Below are positions 11,801 through 24,631 of a stretch of DNA of 64,000 bases, piece by piece. Source of the DNA: Flammula alnicola. Its lineage: Eukaryota > Basidiomycota > Agaricomycetes > Agaricales > Strophariaceae. The stretch lies in NCBI GenBank assembly GCA_015499995.1, contig JADNRV010000022.1, positions 397,901-461,900 of the forward strand, written 5' to 3'. Made by a program: the position numbers and the translations under genes. How positions within the stretch are numbered: the stretch's first letter is position 1; every line of letters starts with the position of its first letter. Below the pieces are notes generated by a model. That model worked only from the letters and a program-made list of their open reading frames with translations, did no database searches and had not been told where the DNA came from.

Positions 11801-12604
11801 CGGGCGACCTTCAGAGACCCATCCACTGGGGTCGATACGTTTGGGCGCATCGTCCATACGCCGGATCATGTCTGGTCTCAGTTTCCGAAGGGCACCTTCC
11901 TTCTTTGCTTCTTGGTCGGCGCTCTCTTCGTCGATGACCGATAGGTGTCGTCCTGACATGTATGCAACGAACCGATGGGGCCATGGTTTATTCTCTTTGG
12001 CGGCTCGGCTTATCACCCTCGCTGCCTTCTTCTTTGCTACCTTTTCCAAGATAACCTCAAACTTTCTCGCAAAGAAATGCCTGTATATAAACGAAATGAG
12101 ATCCCACTCAACAAAGGAGAATGAGGACAACACACCTGCGCGTATATACGATGACCCACGACACAATGACCTACGCGTAATTGTGAGATGGATATCGCAC
12201 AGAGTTGCTAAAAGTCTGCTCACCGGATTGCCCACACACATAAGAAAGAACAACTGCGTTTGTTGGAAGGGCGTCAAAGAACTCAGATTTATCGTGGCCA
12301 AGCCGCAGACTGTCATGGCGCTAACGCAATTGTACAACGAGTCGACGTAGGATATCCTGTAGCGTCCATTGCTGGCGTAGAAAATCCCGGAGAATATGAG
12401 GGGGGTGAATGTGCTGTCGTCATCGAACTTTGATTAGCGTGATGTGCCAAATGCCAAAGGTTATGAGGGATATTTGCCAGCTTACAAAAATAGGAGATGG
12501 ATTCGGAAGAAATTAAGTTTGTTCGTGAGCCTTCTCCAAGCGCTTTTCCTTCCGGTTGTTGTGGTTGTATTCAATGTGTCGGAACGGAAAAAGGGCGAAG
12601 TCAT
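8878..12604 (-). CDS. trk1: TRK-type high-affinity potassium transporter
   Basis: A multi-exon gene starting at the ATG at 12604 (MTSPFFRSD). The first helix region follows (LNFFRIHLL joined by an intron to TFTPLIFSGIFYASNGR). All four P-loops of the TrkH/Trk1 fold are visible: SAMTVCGLAT, SAYTNTGTSLVD, VRAAGFGIVPL and SAYGTVGLTLG. Each carries the selectivity-filter glycine. The cytosolic loop between the first and second repeats is long, Ser/Pro-rich and basic, and includes KKKAARVISRAAKENKPWP. YISFDAVVGRNSTFHLLT precedes the second repeat. The C-terminus has FSGALHPLSKLIVCLVMLRG and an acidic tail ending SSSSSERRK. In fungi this plasma-membrane protein drives K+ uptake. There are many introns of about 50-60 nt, and short exons make some boundaries approximate. 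Confidence 0.92.
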
Positions 12605-13273
12605 GCCACGCTCACGGTCCGCAATCAGCTCGCTCAGGATAGCCCTCTGAAGAAAAGAGAGAAGCTTGGGACGAAAACCCTCACCGCGGGAGGTTCGTAC
12701 GGTGTGGTGGTGAAACTGACAGAAGTGTTAGGACAGTTGGATCTTGGCAGTCATTGATGATTGAAGGACTTGGCGCAAAATTGGGTGGATATCTCGGCGC
12801 GGAACCAATCCAGAATAGGGAAAAAATTGAAGGTTTGCTCCTAAGTTCTCTGACCTTAATATATGGTCCTGTCTCCACTTACAGCATGATGAAGCAGTCT
12901 TATTTTCAAGAATAGGACTGCTTCGAAGGAGGTCTAGGTGGATGGACCAGTGCCTACCCGGTCGCAATTGAAGCAATCGACGTCACCGTCTCCGAAGATT
13001 TAGACAATGTTCTCAGGCAATAATGGGAAGACCTATGTACATGCCACAGAGTACGATGAGCAAGTCCTAAACAATCGCAGATAAACTAGAGTAAGAACCA
13101 TATGCAACGACGAAAAGAGAGGAATGCAGACAAGATGGAAATGAAAAAAAAGGCAGGAATGTGAGAGAATAATAGCGTGAATGAATACGAAGGAGAACGA
13201 CAATAAGGTAGATGCAGTCGATGCCAGAGTGAGAGGGAATGTCAGACTAAAGGAAGATTACGGTAATTCTAAA
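12605..13273. other. TRK upstream region and eIF4G 3' flank
   Basis: It contains the TRK promoter and 5' UTR and, next to 13273, the eIF4G 3' UTR. Minus-strand short frames at 12681-12976 lack motifs and do not splice in frame to the TRK start. Nothing else was seen. Confidence 0.4.
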
Positions 13274-16200
13274 CTACTGTAGGAGCGCAAGAAGTTTGTC
13301 GCTATCCATAGACTTGGACGCCAGGTTTGACCGCCGTTCTTCGTCCAGACTGGCGCCCTTGATCATCAGGGCAAACAATTGGAAGGCCTTAGGAGCATCG
13401 ATAGCAATATCATCGATAAGCTCCGCAATGGGGGTAAATCCTTCCTCGAAAGCGGCAGCTGATGACAGTTTATTCTCGACAGCCCGAGCGAAAAAGTCAG
13501 ATACGAGTTGGGCATCTGCTTCCTTCGATTCGATTGCCTTTGAGACGAGGGTATCGACCAGCCTGTGATGATGCTGGGCAGGCAGATTGCTAAAGTATAC
13601 CTCAGCCTCGTCCAGATTCCGAACACCGAAGAACTCTTTCGAGTCCTCGGCGATCTTCTTCTTGGCTTCCTCCTCAGTCATCTCAGCAGGTGCCTCCTCT
13701 TCTGCATCCGATCCAGGAGCAGGTGATTGAGAGTCCGCTGTTTCACTCTCGACAGGTTTCGAACGAGGTTGGAGGACGAGCCGTCTGCGTTGAGCGGGTT
13801 CAGCAGCTATTGATATCGAAATGTTAGCAAATGAAGATCCGAATCCAGTTCAATAACGCATACCTTTGGTAGCGGCTTCCGATGGCTCGGGAGCTTGGCT
13901 GCTGAGCATTGAGAACATGTTCGAGTTCGAATTCGTGCGAGAAATAGACTCTCGCTTCGACGACTCAGCACCACCCTTCTTACCAGCAAATACACTGCTT
14001 GGTCCGAATGTCATGGGTTGGGCCTTGCTGATCTTGCCAAAGTTGGACAGATCACCAGCCTTGGGAGGTGGTCGAGGAGCACCCGATCCACCGCCAGCAA
14101 CAGCCCAGCCATCGGGGCCAACCTGTGGGTATTCGTTGCGGTCTCCGCCGCGCCTTGATCCACCACGCGACATGCTGATTTGGCGTTGGTAAGACTCTTT
14201 CTCAGCGGCAGCCTTCTCCTTAGCAGCCTGAATTTATATCCTCGTCAGAAACACTGAAGAACTAAGAAACTAACAACACGACTTACAGCTTCGTGGATTT
14301 GAGCAATCGTCGCGGGAGCAGCGACGCTGTTACGAGTAATCCATTTACGGTCACGGAGTTCGATCAAGTCCTATGGCATAACATTAGTGACTTAAACTTT
14401 TGGTTATAACGGCATTGTACACTCACAAGGAGCATATATTGCATACGCGAGGTGACATTGGGACTCTTTGTGAGCTCTTTCATGCGTGAGAAATAAACGT
14501 CAAGGTGGGCGCGAGCCTTGGGGGTATCGAGGATGCCACCAACGGTGGTAAGAAGCTTGCACAGCGATTCGATTTCCTCCTCTTCCGGGTTGTCGACATT
14601 GCCAAGAAGCTTCTTCACGCACTCGTGCATGATCCGCTCCGTAAGCATCTGGAGCTTGAACAGTTCACCAATGAACTTGATGAGACCGAGACCCTGGCGC
14701 TTAGCCTTCTGAGCAGCGTAGTACTCCTCAGAGTAGAGGACAACCTCAACCTCCCCTTCCTTGCCATCCTCCTTGGTCTTTTCGTTGGCAGCTTTCACAG
14801 CCTCGTCGTCCAAAGCCTTCGATGCAGCGGCAGCGGCAGTAGTTTCTTTCGCCACCCAACCACGCTCAAAGTCTTCTTGACAGCGGTTCAGGAGATATTT
14901 ACGGAAGAGTTGGCCTCCAGCAATAGGTTTGCCTTCGTTGGTCTTGATACCGTCATCCTGAACCTTGGGGCTGATCTGCTCCATCATCTTCCTGCACAAA
15001 CGCGCATACATCTCGGACCATGCAGCTTCATCAGTGGCCTTCTCGAAAACAAGACGAATGACCTGGATGAGCGTTCGTCCATCCTTCTCCTTCTCGGACT
15101 TGTTGGCCCAAGAAATGATTTGGTCCGAAATAGAATCGAATTTCTCCATGGTCAACTTGTTAAGGAGACCCTTGACCTTACGGTCCACCATCTCAGGCGA
15201 ATCGGCGTCGATTTGCAAGGCCTTCCTGTCCCAACGATTGGCAGAAGCTTGGAGAGGGGCAACGGGCTCGAGGTTCATTTGCTGCTGATTCTGGTAATTG
15301 CTGTAACCAGAACCATGACTTTGCTGCTGGCCCCCACCACCACCGCCGGCCTTTTTGCCGTCGTCGCGCTTCTCGCCCCGCTTGCTTCGAGTACGATCAC
15401 GAAGAGGCGCGCCACCTGGACCACCCTGGCTGGCCGTCCGCGTCATGGCAATTGGTCGGTTAGCATATTGCATCCCAGGAGCGCCACTGGCAGACGCGAC
15501 ACGACCAGCAGACGCCGCAAACCTGTCCTCGCTGCTGAGCTTGCTGGCGCCGACAGTAGCGAAGTTGCCCATGCTGAAGGGGTTGGTAGCGCCTTTGCCG
15601 AATGTGCCAGGCGAGAAACCGAGGCCGATAGATCCCTGTCGAGAAGGAGGTGCGGCACCTGAACCTTGACGATGACGGCCTGATCCGCCACGAGCCATGT
15701 TGAGCTGGTCGTTGGGTTCAAGACCAATGGCATCAAGAGGAGGTAGCATAGCAGGCTTCTCCTTGCAGATGGACATGAACTGCAGGAGGAAGTCTCGGTC
15801 ATACCTATAGACAATGCTAAACGACAGAACGAAGTTTCCGTAAAAAAAATTTACATACCTGAATTTACCCTCCTTCGCGCCCTGATTTAATTCAGGACGT
15901 GGGCTGCTAACACCCTCGGGGTATTGTACTGTGGAGATATCAGCGATAATGCGAGCTGTGGCAAGAGCGCTTTGGGGAGGGGCTGCGATATTGGTGCTCT
16001 TAGCGCCAGAAAGATCCAAAGGACCAGGATGCCGTCTTCTGTCGAGCGTTGGCGAGGTAGTGTTGATACGAAGACCATCCTTGGGCTTCTCCTTCACTTC
16101 TTCCTTCGAAGCGACGGGAACCTCAGCTTCCTTGCCGTCCTCAACGACCTCTCCGTCCTCCGAAGTCTCCTCAGCCTTTCCATCAGCTTCGACTTCAGGC

Positions 16201-18261
16201 TCTGGAGTAACCTCAGTCTTCTTGGCGGCTTCCTCTTGCTCGACACGAAGGCGCTCTTCCTCGGTCTCCTTTGCCAGACGTTCCTGCTCGGCCTTCTCGA
16301 TACGCTCCTTTTCCAATCGTTCCTCCTCCTCCTTCTTGGCCTTTTCCGCGGCGATGCGTTTGGCCTCCGCCTCCTCCGCCTCCTTCTGCTTACGCTCCTC
16401 CTCCTCTCTCAGGCGCTGAGCTTCTCGTTCCTCGGCCTCCTTGCGCAACCGCGCCTCCTCCTCGATTCTCAAGCGCTCCTTCTCCTTCACTTCTTCCTCT
16501 TTCCGGATACGCTCCTTCTCGGCCTCCTCTTCCCGCTTCTTCTTCTCCTCAACCTCCTTAGCCTTGCGTTCGATCTCCTCCTTCTCCTTCTTGACCTTCG
16601 CCTCAGCCTCCGCCTTCACCCGAGCTTTCTCCTTCTCCTTCTGCTCCTCCTCTGCAAGACGCAAGTTACGTTGATCCTCAGATTCTATACGGATACTCGC
16701 AGGTCTCCGATTAGGCGTCCCAGGACTGCCTTGTCTATACACGGAACCCTGCGGTGATGATGTCACAGTAGATGATGATACAGGTGTCGGGTTGCTTTTC
16801 AGGTTCTCTATGTTTACCTCAGTGCCATCCTCCTTTTTCAGCGTTACTTTCGCTCCATGTCGAGGTACAAAGGCAGTTGAGCCAGCATTCAGGCGGGGTA
16901 TCGAGGCGGAGGAAGGTGTGGGAGGGGGTGATGTCAGCCCACCGATAGACGTAGATGCGTGTGAAAGTGCGGGAGGTGGATGTGGGGCGTGTACGGGATT
17001 TGGTAGAGCATGGGACATCGTTGGCGTACCAGGACCTTGGAGAGAGGAAGGAGGGTTTCTCGGAGACATGGGCATCCCGGGGTGAGGGGGCATGTGTTGA
17101 CCAGGAGGTTGGGGTTGATGTTGTGCATGCGGTGGTTGCATAGGCATAGGAGGAGCATACCATTGGGGGTACATATAGTGTTGTTGTTCAGGAGATGCAT
17201 AGGGCTAGAAAATAAATCATGAGATAGGAAACTGAACGAAAAGCTGAAATAACTGACGTAGTAACCAGTCCAAGGCATGCCCATGTGCTGATGCATTTGG
17301 GGCTGCATTTGAGGCTGCATTTGGGGAGCCATGGGCGAAGGCTGCCCATTATGAGGATGAGGTGCAAGACGAGGGCTTGACAAACCGGCAGGTGGTCCGC
17401 CATTTTGCCCGCCTTGCGAGCGTGGCCCAGTACCATTAGGCATTTGTCTGGGATATTGAGGTGACCGAGGAGCGCCGCCATTTGGACCGCTGTTTTGTGG
17501 TGGCCTGATTGAGCCACTGGGCACAAACGGAGTATAAGAATGGGCGCCTAATTGGGAAGATGGAGGATGTGTGGATTGGCCCTGATGTGACGATGATTGC
17601 TGCGATGGCAAAGGGACATTTCGCATTGAAGGTGAGGGTGTGTCGGATGAGGGGCCCGAGGATGGGGCAGATGATGGATTTTGGAACATCTTTTTTATGT
17701 CAATTTTAGGCTTGGCCGGAGTAGCAGGAACTGCTGTGGGAGCGGGCGTCGATGCTGTCGCCGATGAGGATGATGAGGCCGCAGGAGGTACGACTGACGT
17801 CCTCGATGATATTGATGCCTTTCCATTGACATGTCCTGTCGTTGCAGGGACTGTTCCAAAGGACTTTACGCCTTCAGATTTGATAAGGGGGGCGGCCGCA
17901 GGAGACGAGGATATTGGCGCTGATACGTCATCTATTGATCCAAATGTCACTGCTGAGCCTAGTAAAAAAAAGTATTAACATTTAAAGCTAGCTAGAAAGA
18001 CGAGACTGTCGCTGATGACTAACCTTGTTTTACCGCACCTATGTTACTTCGTGGGACGCTGACGCCATCTTTAATGGGAATACCCTGACCAAGTGCACTG
18101 GGACGACGTGAATGTGTTTGGTGTACTGGAGTGGATGGAGCTGGAGACTGAGAGCGTGGAGAAGGCGCTGTCGCTGTCTGCGGAGGGCCCCTTGCCCAAG
18201 CTGACTTTGCTGGAAGCGGAGTCGGATTCTTTGGTGCAGTTGCAGTTGAAGATTTGCTCAT
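13274..18261 (-). CDS. tif4631: Translation initiation factor eIF4G
   Basis: About 1,500 residues over seven or so exons, starting at the ATG at 18261 (MSKSSTATAPKNPTPLPAKS). Order: a Ser/Pro/Gln-rich N-terminus with His/Gln tracts; a long Lys/Glu coiled-coil-like block (about 16000-16670); the eIF4E-binding motif YDRDFLL, fitting Y-x4-L-hydrophobic, encoded just after an intron near 15806-15860; the MIF4G domain (LLNKLTMEKFDSISDQIISW); Arg/Ser-rich repeats; and a C-terminal MA3-like domain (EAEVYFSNLPAQHHHRL) ending KLLALLQ. eIF4G bridges the cap-binding protein eIF4E, eIF4A and eIF3/40S. The intron before YDRDFLL is itself open in frame, so an unspliced reading would insert about 18 residues before the eIF4E site. 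Confidence 0.95.
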
Positions 18262-19770
18262 TCTAGGGTGGGGGGGTTCAAAAAGGGGTTCGATAGTAAA
18301 GATGCATGTAAGATATGGTTAGAGAGAGCACGGCGAGAACATTAGGGGACAAAACTCACGAATTTTGCAAAGAGAGAGCTGAAATTTTAGCTTGCTTTTT
18401 GGCGTGAGTGTGGTTGAACAGAGTCGCGTGTGGGTGGGTCGTCAAAAATGACCTGCCAGCAGGCGAGAATGCAGCTGGAGAAGTAAAGACTCGAAGAATA
18501 AATGCAGCGGACGCTGTGGATAGCGATCCGGCAAAGGGAGATGTCTGTCCTGTAGGCAAGGACGATGGACAAGGAAGGACAACAGCGCACACAGCAAAAA
18601 AACTCCCACGCGGGACCCCAGAAACTCTGATTGCGTAATCACACGGTTCCGTACACTCCTCATTGACTCACTGACCCACATGTCTTATTGAGACCCCGAA
18701 TGTGAAAAAATCATGATGATTATATTCATACGTGTCGTCAGGGATGATTTTGACAGCTTTCATGAGCTAGCCTGCGTCCTCATACATATTATTATACAGC
18801 TCGAATATCACTGCTCCTTGATCATCATCGATGAAGTGGATCGACTCATCATCAACTGAATATCGGTAGTTTGCGAAGTCTGCCTACGGGAGACTATCAT
18901 CGATGCATCATCAGTAAAATTTCGTTTCTTTCCGGTGCAAATTTATCTGGCTCATATTCTTCTGGCAGCTCCCTCAGTCTGTCCAATGCCACCTACCAGA
19001 TCATATTTCTGGTCAGCGCTGTTCACTATGAGTGCTCGTTCATACTGGCAGTCTACAGATATCTGTCATTCTGGCTTTCCTCATTGCGTCCCGAACTATT
19101 GGCGCACACGCAGCTCGGGCCTGTTCGCAAAAACTTATTAGGCTTCACTGGGCCTGAGTTAAATGACGCTATAACACTAAGGTTTCATTCTTCGTAGGCA
19201 ATTATAACTTAAAAGCAATATCTAAAATGCCAACGGCCCTTTCAGGTGTGTTTTAGCTCTTGATGTGATGAACAGCAACCCGAAGGCAGACGTGATATTC
19301 GTAGTATCGCATTGCACACAGTCTGCCTTTCACCGACCAGCCCGGGAGGTGAGTCATTATTCGTATGCTTCCAAGTATATAATTTTGACGACTTCTACAG
19401 GTATCATCGCTAACAAGCTGCAGCATCTCTTTTGAGCCTTCTATATCTCATATGAGAAAACTTTGTAAGCAAATATCCGCCTCATCATGTCTTCCATGCC
19501 TTTCTATTTCCACTCACCACTGCGAATAGATCCAGAAGCCTGTGAGTAGCAGTGCACCTCTACCTGACACTGTTATGTAAAACCATCTTCGAGGATGCAC
19601 ATTGCTATACGAGCACATGTTCTACTATGATGTAAAAGTGTCCTTTTGTCCGTACGAATATCCGTCTTACTGATTTAATTATAATTACCATAGTACCTTC
19701 AAGTTGCGTCGCATGGCCTGGACCCGACCTGAAAACGAAGAAGAAAAAAACTAATACATTACCTACCTCA
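18262..19770. other. eIF4G upstream region, no clear gene
   Basis: About 1.5 kb. The eIF4G-proximal part (to about 18650) is probably promoter and 5' UTR. A 108-codon plus-strand frame at 18871-19197 is hydrophobic but has no start context or family motif and may be chance or a relic. Confidence 0.4.
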
Positions 19771-21426
19771 CTAGGTGCCTTTGCCGTTATGCCTCAGAAG
19801 CTCTACCCAGGAACGACCCGACAGCTCCATCTCCCGGTTCCTTATGTCGAATGCGACGAGAGTCGGTATGCCGAAGACCAGACTCTTGACATTCGCTTCA
19901 TCGACATTCAGGCCTTCGATTCGGAGCCTCCTCAACATGAAATCCTTCACTTCTGCCGACCTGTGCAATAACAAGAGCAGCTCCGTCGCCGTCCACGGGA
20001 TGCGGCTCTCGAAAGACCAACTCTCCGCGCTCACATTCAGCTCCTCCAACGACGGCAGCTCAACGAAGCGGAAAAGCGAGTCGACGACTTTCGCAGAGGT
20101 GTCGTCTATCGTCAATTTCTTTAACGAGTGCACTCGGAGCATCGTTCTCGGACCTTCCACCGCAGGACAAGAAACGACCTTGAAGTCGCACTCCACTAAA
20201 TTCGGACATGCCTTGAAGATGCGCAGCACATGCGAAGTATCCAACGGATACGGCGACCGAAAACTCGCGAGATGGGTCCAAGGCGAACTAGTCATCAAGT
20301 GCATAGGGTTGATACTGCCGTTGTTCAGCCTCAACTCCCGCAGGCGGGGCGCATTCCGCTGCAGGCCGGCTACCCCTAGGGAAGTGTACGGCTCCAGCTC
20401 CAGCGTATCCAGGATAGGCATGGGATACGACAGCAGCTTGTGCGCGCGCGTTGGGAACCCATGTGCCTGCCACACCAACCCCTTCACGACGGAGAGTCGG
20501 ACACTGCGCCACCGATGCGCGAGAGTGAGGAGGTAGTCGAATATCCGGTCGTGGAACTGGAGGGACTGTGTCGGCCCCCAGAGGATGTGGAACGACAGCG
20601 GCAGCGCCCCGGAGCGTCCTATCCACGTCTGCACAAACGCCTTGGAAGTCGCCTGCCCCCGGAGACTGATGACCAGCGAGTTCCATAACGCTGGTGTATG
20701 AATAGCGGCATTGCGCCACATGTGGCATATCCTGCAGAGCAACAGCGGGGCGGTATCCTGACCCGGCTCCAAGTACTCTTCGTTGGTGGCGAGGCAGAAT
20801 ACGAATATCTGCCCCCATACTTCCGGCGGTGTCCTGTACACCGCAGAAAGTATCCTCCGTCGAATTCTGATCGCTGCTCTGACGCTGCGCAGCAGCTTCT
20901 TGTACCACTGGATCTTCCGCTCGTTCTCTAACATCATCGATTTCGCATCCAACTCGTTAAATGAACTCCTCCGATATCGTCTATCCCTTCAATTTCTTCT
21001 TCGAGTCTGGGTGTCTTAGAGCCCACGATGGCGTCATTGGCGACGAGAAAGCAATTTTGAGCTTGCACCCCAAGATGATGGGTTTTCGCCTAATGGTGGA
21101 CTCGATAATCTCAATCACGACTATGTCCCTCCGTTTACGCTCGAGAGATGCAATCTTTTTGGTGATGAGCTGCAACGCCTCCTCGAGCTGGGCTTTCTCG
21201 AAGTCTTCCTGTATCTCTCTCGTAGGGTTGGAGCGGTAATACGTTGGTTCTGTAACCCTGCCAAGGAATGTCTCAACCACTGCAAACGATGAAGATTTTC
21301 CGGTTCAGTTCACAGACCAAGCGCAGTTGAAGGAAGGGAAGGTCGGTACTCACGGAAATGGACATTAAAGCAGACCTCCTCCAGACTGTTTGCAGTAACC
21401 AAGCTGTTTGTCGAGAGACCTTTCAT
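19771..21426 (-). CDS. F-box-like protein with C-terminal repeat region
   Basis: Exon 1 probably begins at 21426 (MKGLSTNSLVTANSLEEVCF), then a coiled coil (EDFEKAQLEEALQLITKKIA), and an intron of uncertain boundaries around 20965-21120. The main exon (to 19771) contains a typical Agaricomycete F-box: PPEVWGQIFVFCLA followed by LLLCRICHMWRNAAIHTPAL and WNSLVISL. After it come leucine-rich stretches that probably form a degenerate LRR array (LRELRLNN, LEELNVSAESW). F-box proteins recruit substrates to SCF ubiquitin ligases through Skp1. This family is greatly expanded in mushrooms and individual targets are unknown. The open main exon begins with TTG, so it must be entered by splicing. Confidence 0.78.
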
Positions 21427-22130
21427 TATGTTTGCTTATATTGAGCGCTCGCATCGCGTTGATTTGTACTACATCACGATAATGATGAGGAAGTTGGTCT
21501 TAACAAAACCGGGCTTGCAAGTTTTGATGAAAGAGATCATCATGTCGAACACCTTCTCACTTGAGCTGTTCGTAGTTGACGTAATAATAAATCCTCGTGT
21601 ATGCTGATGTCGTCTCAGTGGATGATACAGCAGAAAAATCAGCAAGCTACACAGCACTATCAAGTACTCATCGCTCGTGGAAGAATGAAAGGGTTAGTCG
21701 ACAAAAACAAGGAAGAGGATCAACCTGATTGGCCACTGGTGTCATTAATTTATCTCGAGATGAAAAATCAGTTGTTCGTTGTCCTTCCACTTGGATATCG
21801 CGGGCATCTCGCGACTTCACATGCGACCTCAGGACGAGGAAAATAAGATTGATAAGACACCATCAATTGCAAATATAAGGCAGAGTGTAGGCAAGGCCAT
21901 GGAAACAATGAAGGAACATCACGGGAAATAGGGTATTGAGATGATTAAGGGAAGACTGAAGGTATGGCGACGACGGGGTCTATGCTACAAAAACAATGCA
22001 AAAACACATGAGAATATTGCAAGAAAGTGGTCTCGAGATGATCAGAGATGGAGGTATTACAAAGAGTTTGTTCGCGCTGAATTCGAAAGAAAGAAAAAAG
22101 ATGAGAGAAAAAGGAATCTAAATGGTACAC
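21427..22130. other. Intergenic
   Basis: It should contain the promoter of the F-box gene and the 3' UTR of the next minus-strand gene. AT-rich and A-rich on the plus strand at 21900-22120. No gene supported. Confidence 0.4.
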
Positions 22131-24295
22131 CTATTGTTGCAGCTCGCTTTCGTTGGACATGTTTTCCCCGTCAACTCCTACGCGCAAACCAGGATCGGTG
22201 GCCCGCTCACCCGGCTGCGGTGTTTTCGGCTCAAGAAGGGCGAGGTTAAGAGCAGACGGCTTTGGGGACCCAGCGTCCGGAGTGGTCGCCTTACTCGCTG
22301 GTTCTGATCTTTTCTTTCCATTGGCGGCTCTGGAACTGCTCCTCTGCGGCACGTTCCTGGGCCTTCCCCACCAGGTAAAAGCACTTCGGGGCGTGGGAGA
22401 CCCTGCATCCTCCTCAGGCCTATCTTGCGCAGCGGCCTTCTCAGGAGACGCAGATTCAGACGACACGTTTGGTGCGTCAGGAGGAAAATCCAGGAAAGAT
22501 TGGGTAGGCGAGAGTCGTCCAGCTGGTTCCTCGTCAGTCGTCGTCGTGGATGGAGTAAGCTCGCGTCGGCGGGGAGAGCTCAGATTCAGGTCCTCCAGGA
22601 CATCGCCCGTGAATGCGATGCCTTTCCAGAGATCTGGAGGGTCGTCAGGTGCATCGCCGGGGCGTGCGTGCGAGGCATACCGCGCTAAGGTTGAACTAGC
22701 AGCATCATATCTGCCACGTTTGGGAGCCTTCTTCTGAAAGATCCCGACTCTACTGGGCAGCCTTTTCAGGGGCAGCCTTTGCATCTGTACTGGGCCAGAA
22801 AATATTCGACGAGACAAAGGTGCTGGTGACTCCAAGGAGGTCTCGGGCGCAAAGGCGCGCGACTCCAGTTGATGTAGACTTCCGCTTTCTTCGGTATCAC
22901 TGGATCCATCGGTTTCCTTTGAGCCGGAGCTCGAGAGTACCGCTTGCTCATTTTCACGACGTGCGCTATAGAAATGGTCAGATGTTTCTTTGCGTTTAAA
23001 TGTCAAAGATTGATTGCCCACCGATATGCGGCCTTAGCTTTCTCCATTGCAATGTTATATTCAGCATCCAACTCTGATTGTCCATGTTCCCTAAGACTTT
23101 ATTAGAATGATCTCTTATACAGATGGAGACGCGTTAACATACCCAGTGACTGAACCATTATTCTCAGATATCCTGAAAGTGAAAAGGAAAACTAAGTAAA
23201 TTGCACCAATACAATACAATAAATAAAAGACGCTGGGTCCAGGAACGGGTACTCACTCGCCGCTCGCCGTCTGTTCCCTGCCTTCAGCCTGGACCGCCTC
23301 TCTGTATTCCTTGATCTCCGCATCCTCATCATCATCAACAGCGTCGACTTCGTCCCATGTCTCTATCTCCTCCTTATTAATTTTCCTCAAGAGGCATCAA
23401 CGGGAGGGAAGACAGCCTCGTGATCCCAAACCGCATCCTCCTGGCGCCAATACACCAGAACAGCCTCAATGCGCTCTCTTCTACCCTTCTCCGCCGCCAA
23501 AGCCTTCTTCAGATCATCGGCTATCGCACGGATTGCGTTAGCATCCTTGACCGCCTCCGCGCATTGCCTCGAAAGGTCGTCGTTGCGCTCCCTGAATGCA
23601 CGTAGCATGTCCACAGTCTGACGCAGGGATTCGTCGCTTGCTCGCTCGTCCCGAACACTGACGTCCATCGGCTCGGGGCTGCTCTCGGGGGATGGGGCAT
23701 TGATGGCACGGGGGTGGTCTCACGAGAAGGTTCTCGGCGCGCACGACGGCGAGTGTCAAGTGGATTCCTTCGTCCCTGGGCTGAAGGGAAATAATTATGA
23801 GAAACTTAGCCACAGGAGCGAGAAGAAGAAATTTATACATACGATAAGGAGCCAACCGGGGGATCTTCTGGGAGAGCGAACAGGGCCGCCCGCGGTAGTG
23901 CAGCTCCAACAGACTCAGCCTCGGGCGCTGCGGACCGACGAGCCGCTGGAGGGCTGCTTGGAGGGAGGCGGATCCCTGAAGAAATAATATAAAAGTCAGT
24001 TTGTGCCACACATGATGCCGCCACTGAACGCGACTCACAGAGGATGCGGTATGCGTTTATATTTGCATATGCTGCGTATCAGGGCGTCTGTTTCCTCAGC
24101 CCAGGCTCGAATCCGTCCAAGGACTGTGGTACAAAGAATACCATAATGAGCAAGTAAAGGGAAGGGAAGAGCATATACACTGACCTTCGCATAAGCGCGC
24201 AGCTGGATCAATTGCATTTTCTTGAGGTCCTCGTAAGTAGTAGGATCGGGGGCTGCTACGGTGGCAGCTCTAGATGTGGGAGCTCTTTTAGCCAT
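22131..24295 (-). CDS. Hypothetical coiled-coil protein with disordered tail
   Basis: Starts at the ATG at 24295 (MAKRAPTSRAATVAAPDPTT). Exon 1 continues YEDLKKMQLIQLRAYAK, faintly SAP-like. Later exons give a Pro/Ala-rich segment, a coiled coil (AFRERNDDLSRQCAEAVKDA, then DDLKKALAAEKGRRERIEAV), an acidic stretch (EVDAVDDDEDAEIKEYREAV) and a long Ser/Pro-rich C-terminus ending at 22131. Several introns are clear but at least two junctions do not phase cleanly, so the exact protein is uncertain. No enzyme motif is visible. A short SAP-like start plus coiled coil could suit a nuclear scaffold protein, but this is a guess. Confidence 0.6.
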
Positions 24296-24631
24296 GGTAA
24301 CGTTGATGGAAATGGTGGTGGTGGTGGTAGTGGTGGTATGATTTTAAAGAGAGGACAGCTGGTAGTTATATTTCGACAAGGGCCTGCACGCGATGCAATA
24401 AAAGTCAGAATATTGATGGGCCACTTAGATAAGAGTCACCAATTGATCAGTGGCACCAATGTCCTGCAGAATTCGTCGGGGTCTAAAATTTAACAAGGCG
24501 GGAGAACAATAGATGCAAAAGGCGAATTTAATTTCCGACGAGAGGCCAAAGCCGCTCGTCAAAATAAAATGCGCGCACAGCCCGGAGAAGCTCACGGCTG
24601 AGTGAAAGGCTGTTTAAGTACGTCCCATTTC
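24296..24631. other. Intergenic, with a GGT/GGTGGT tract
   Basis: Promoter side of the preceding gene. A short GTG/GTGGTG repeat is at about 24312-24338. Nothing else seen. Confidence 0.4.

Noticed and set aside
11685..12350. 221-codon plus-strand frame
   Set aside because: Antisense to TRK exons carrying the first P-loop and the cytosolic linker.
14505..16757. Long plus-strand frames (385 and 277 codons) opposite eIF4G
   Set aside because: They are antisense shadows of the Lys/Glu-rich and MIF4G coding sequence; their Leu/Ser-rich runs follow from complementing repeated GAG/AAG codons.
18871..19197. 108-codon plus-strand hydrophobic frame
   Set aside because: No family motif, no flanking exons, and a plausible start is missing; left as unannotated.
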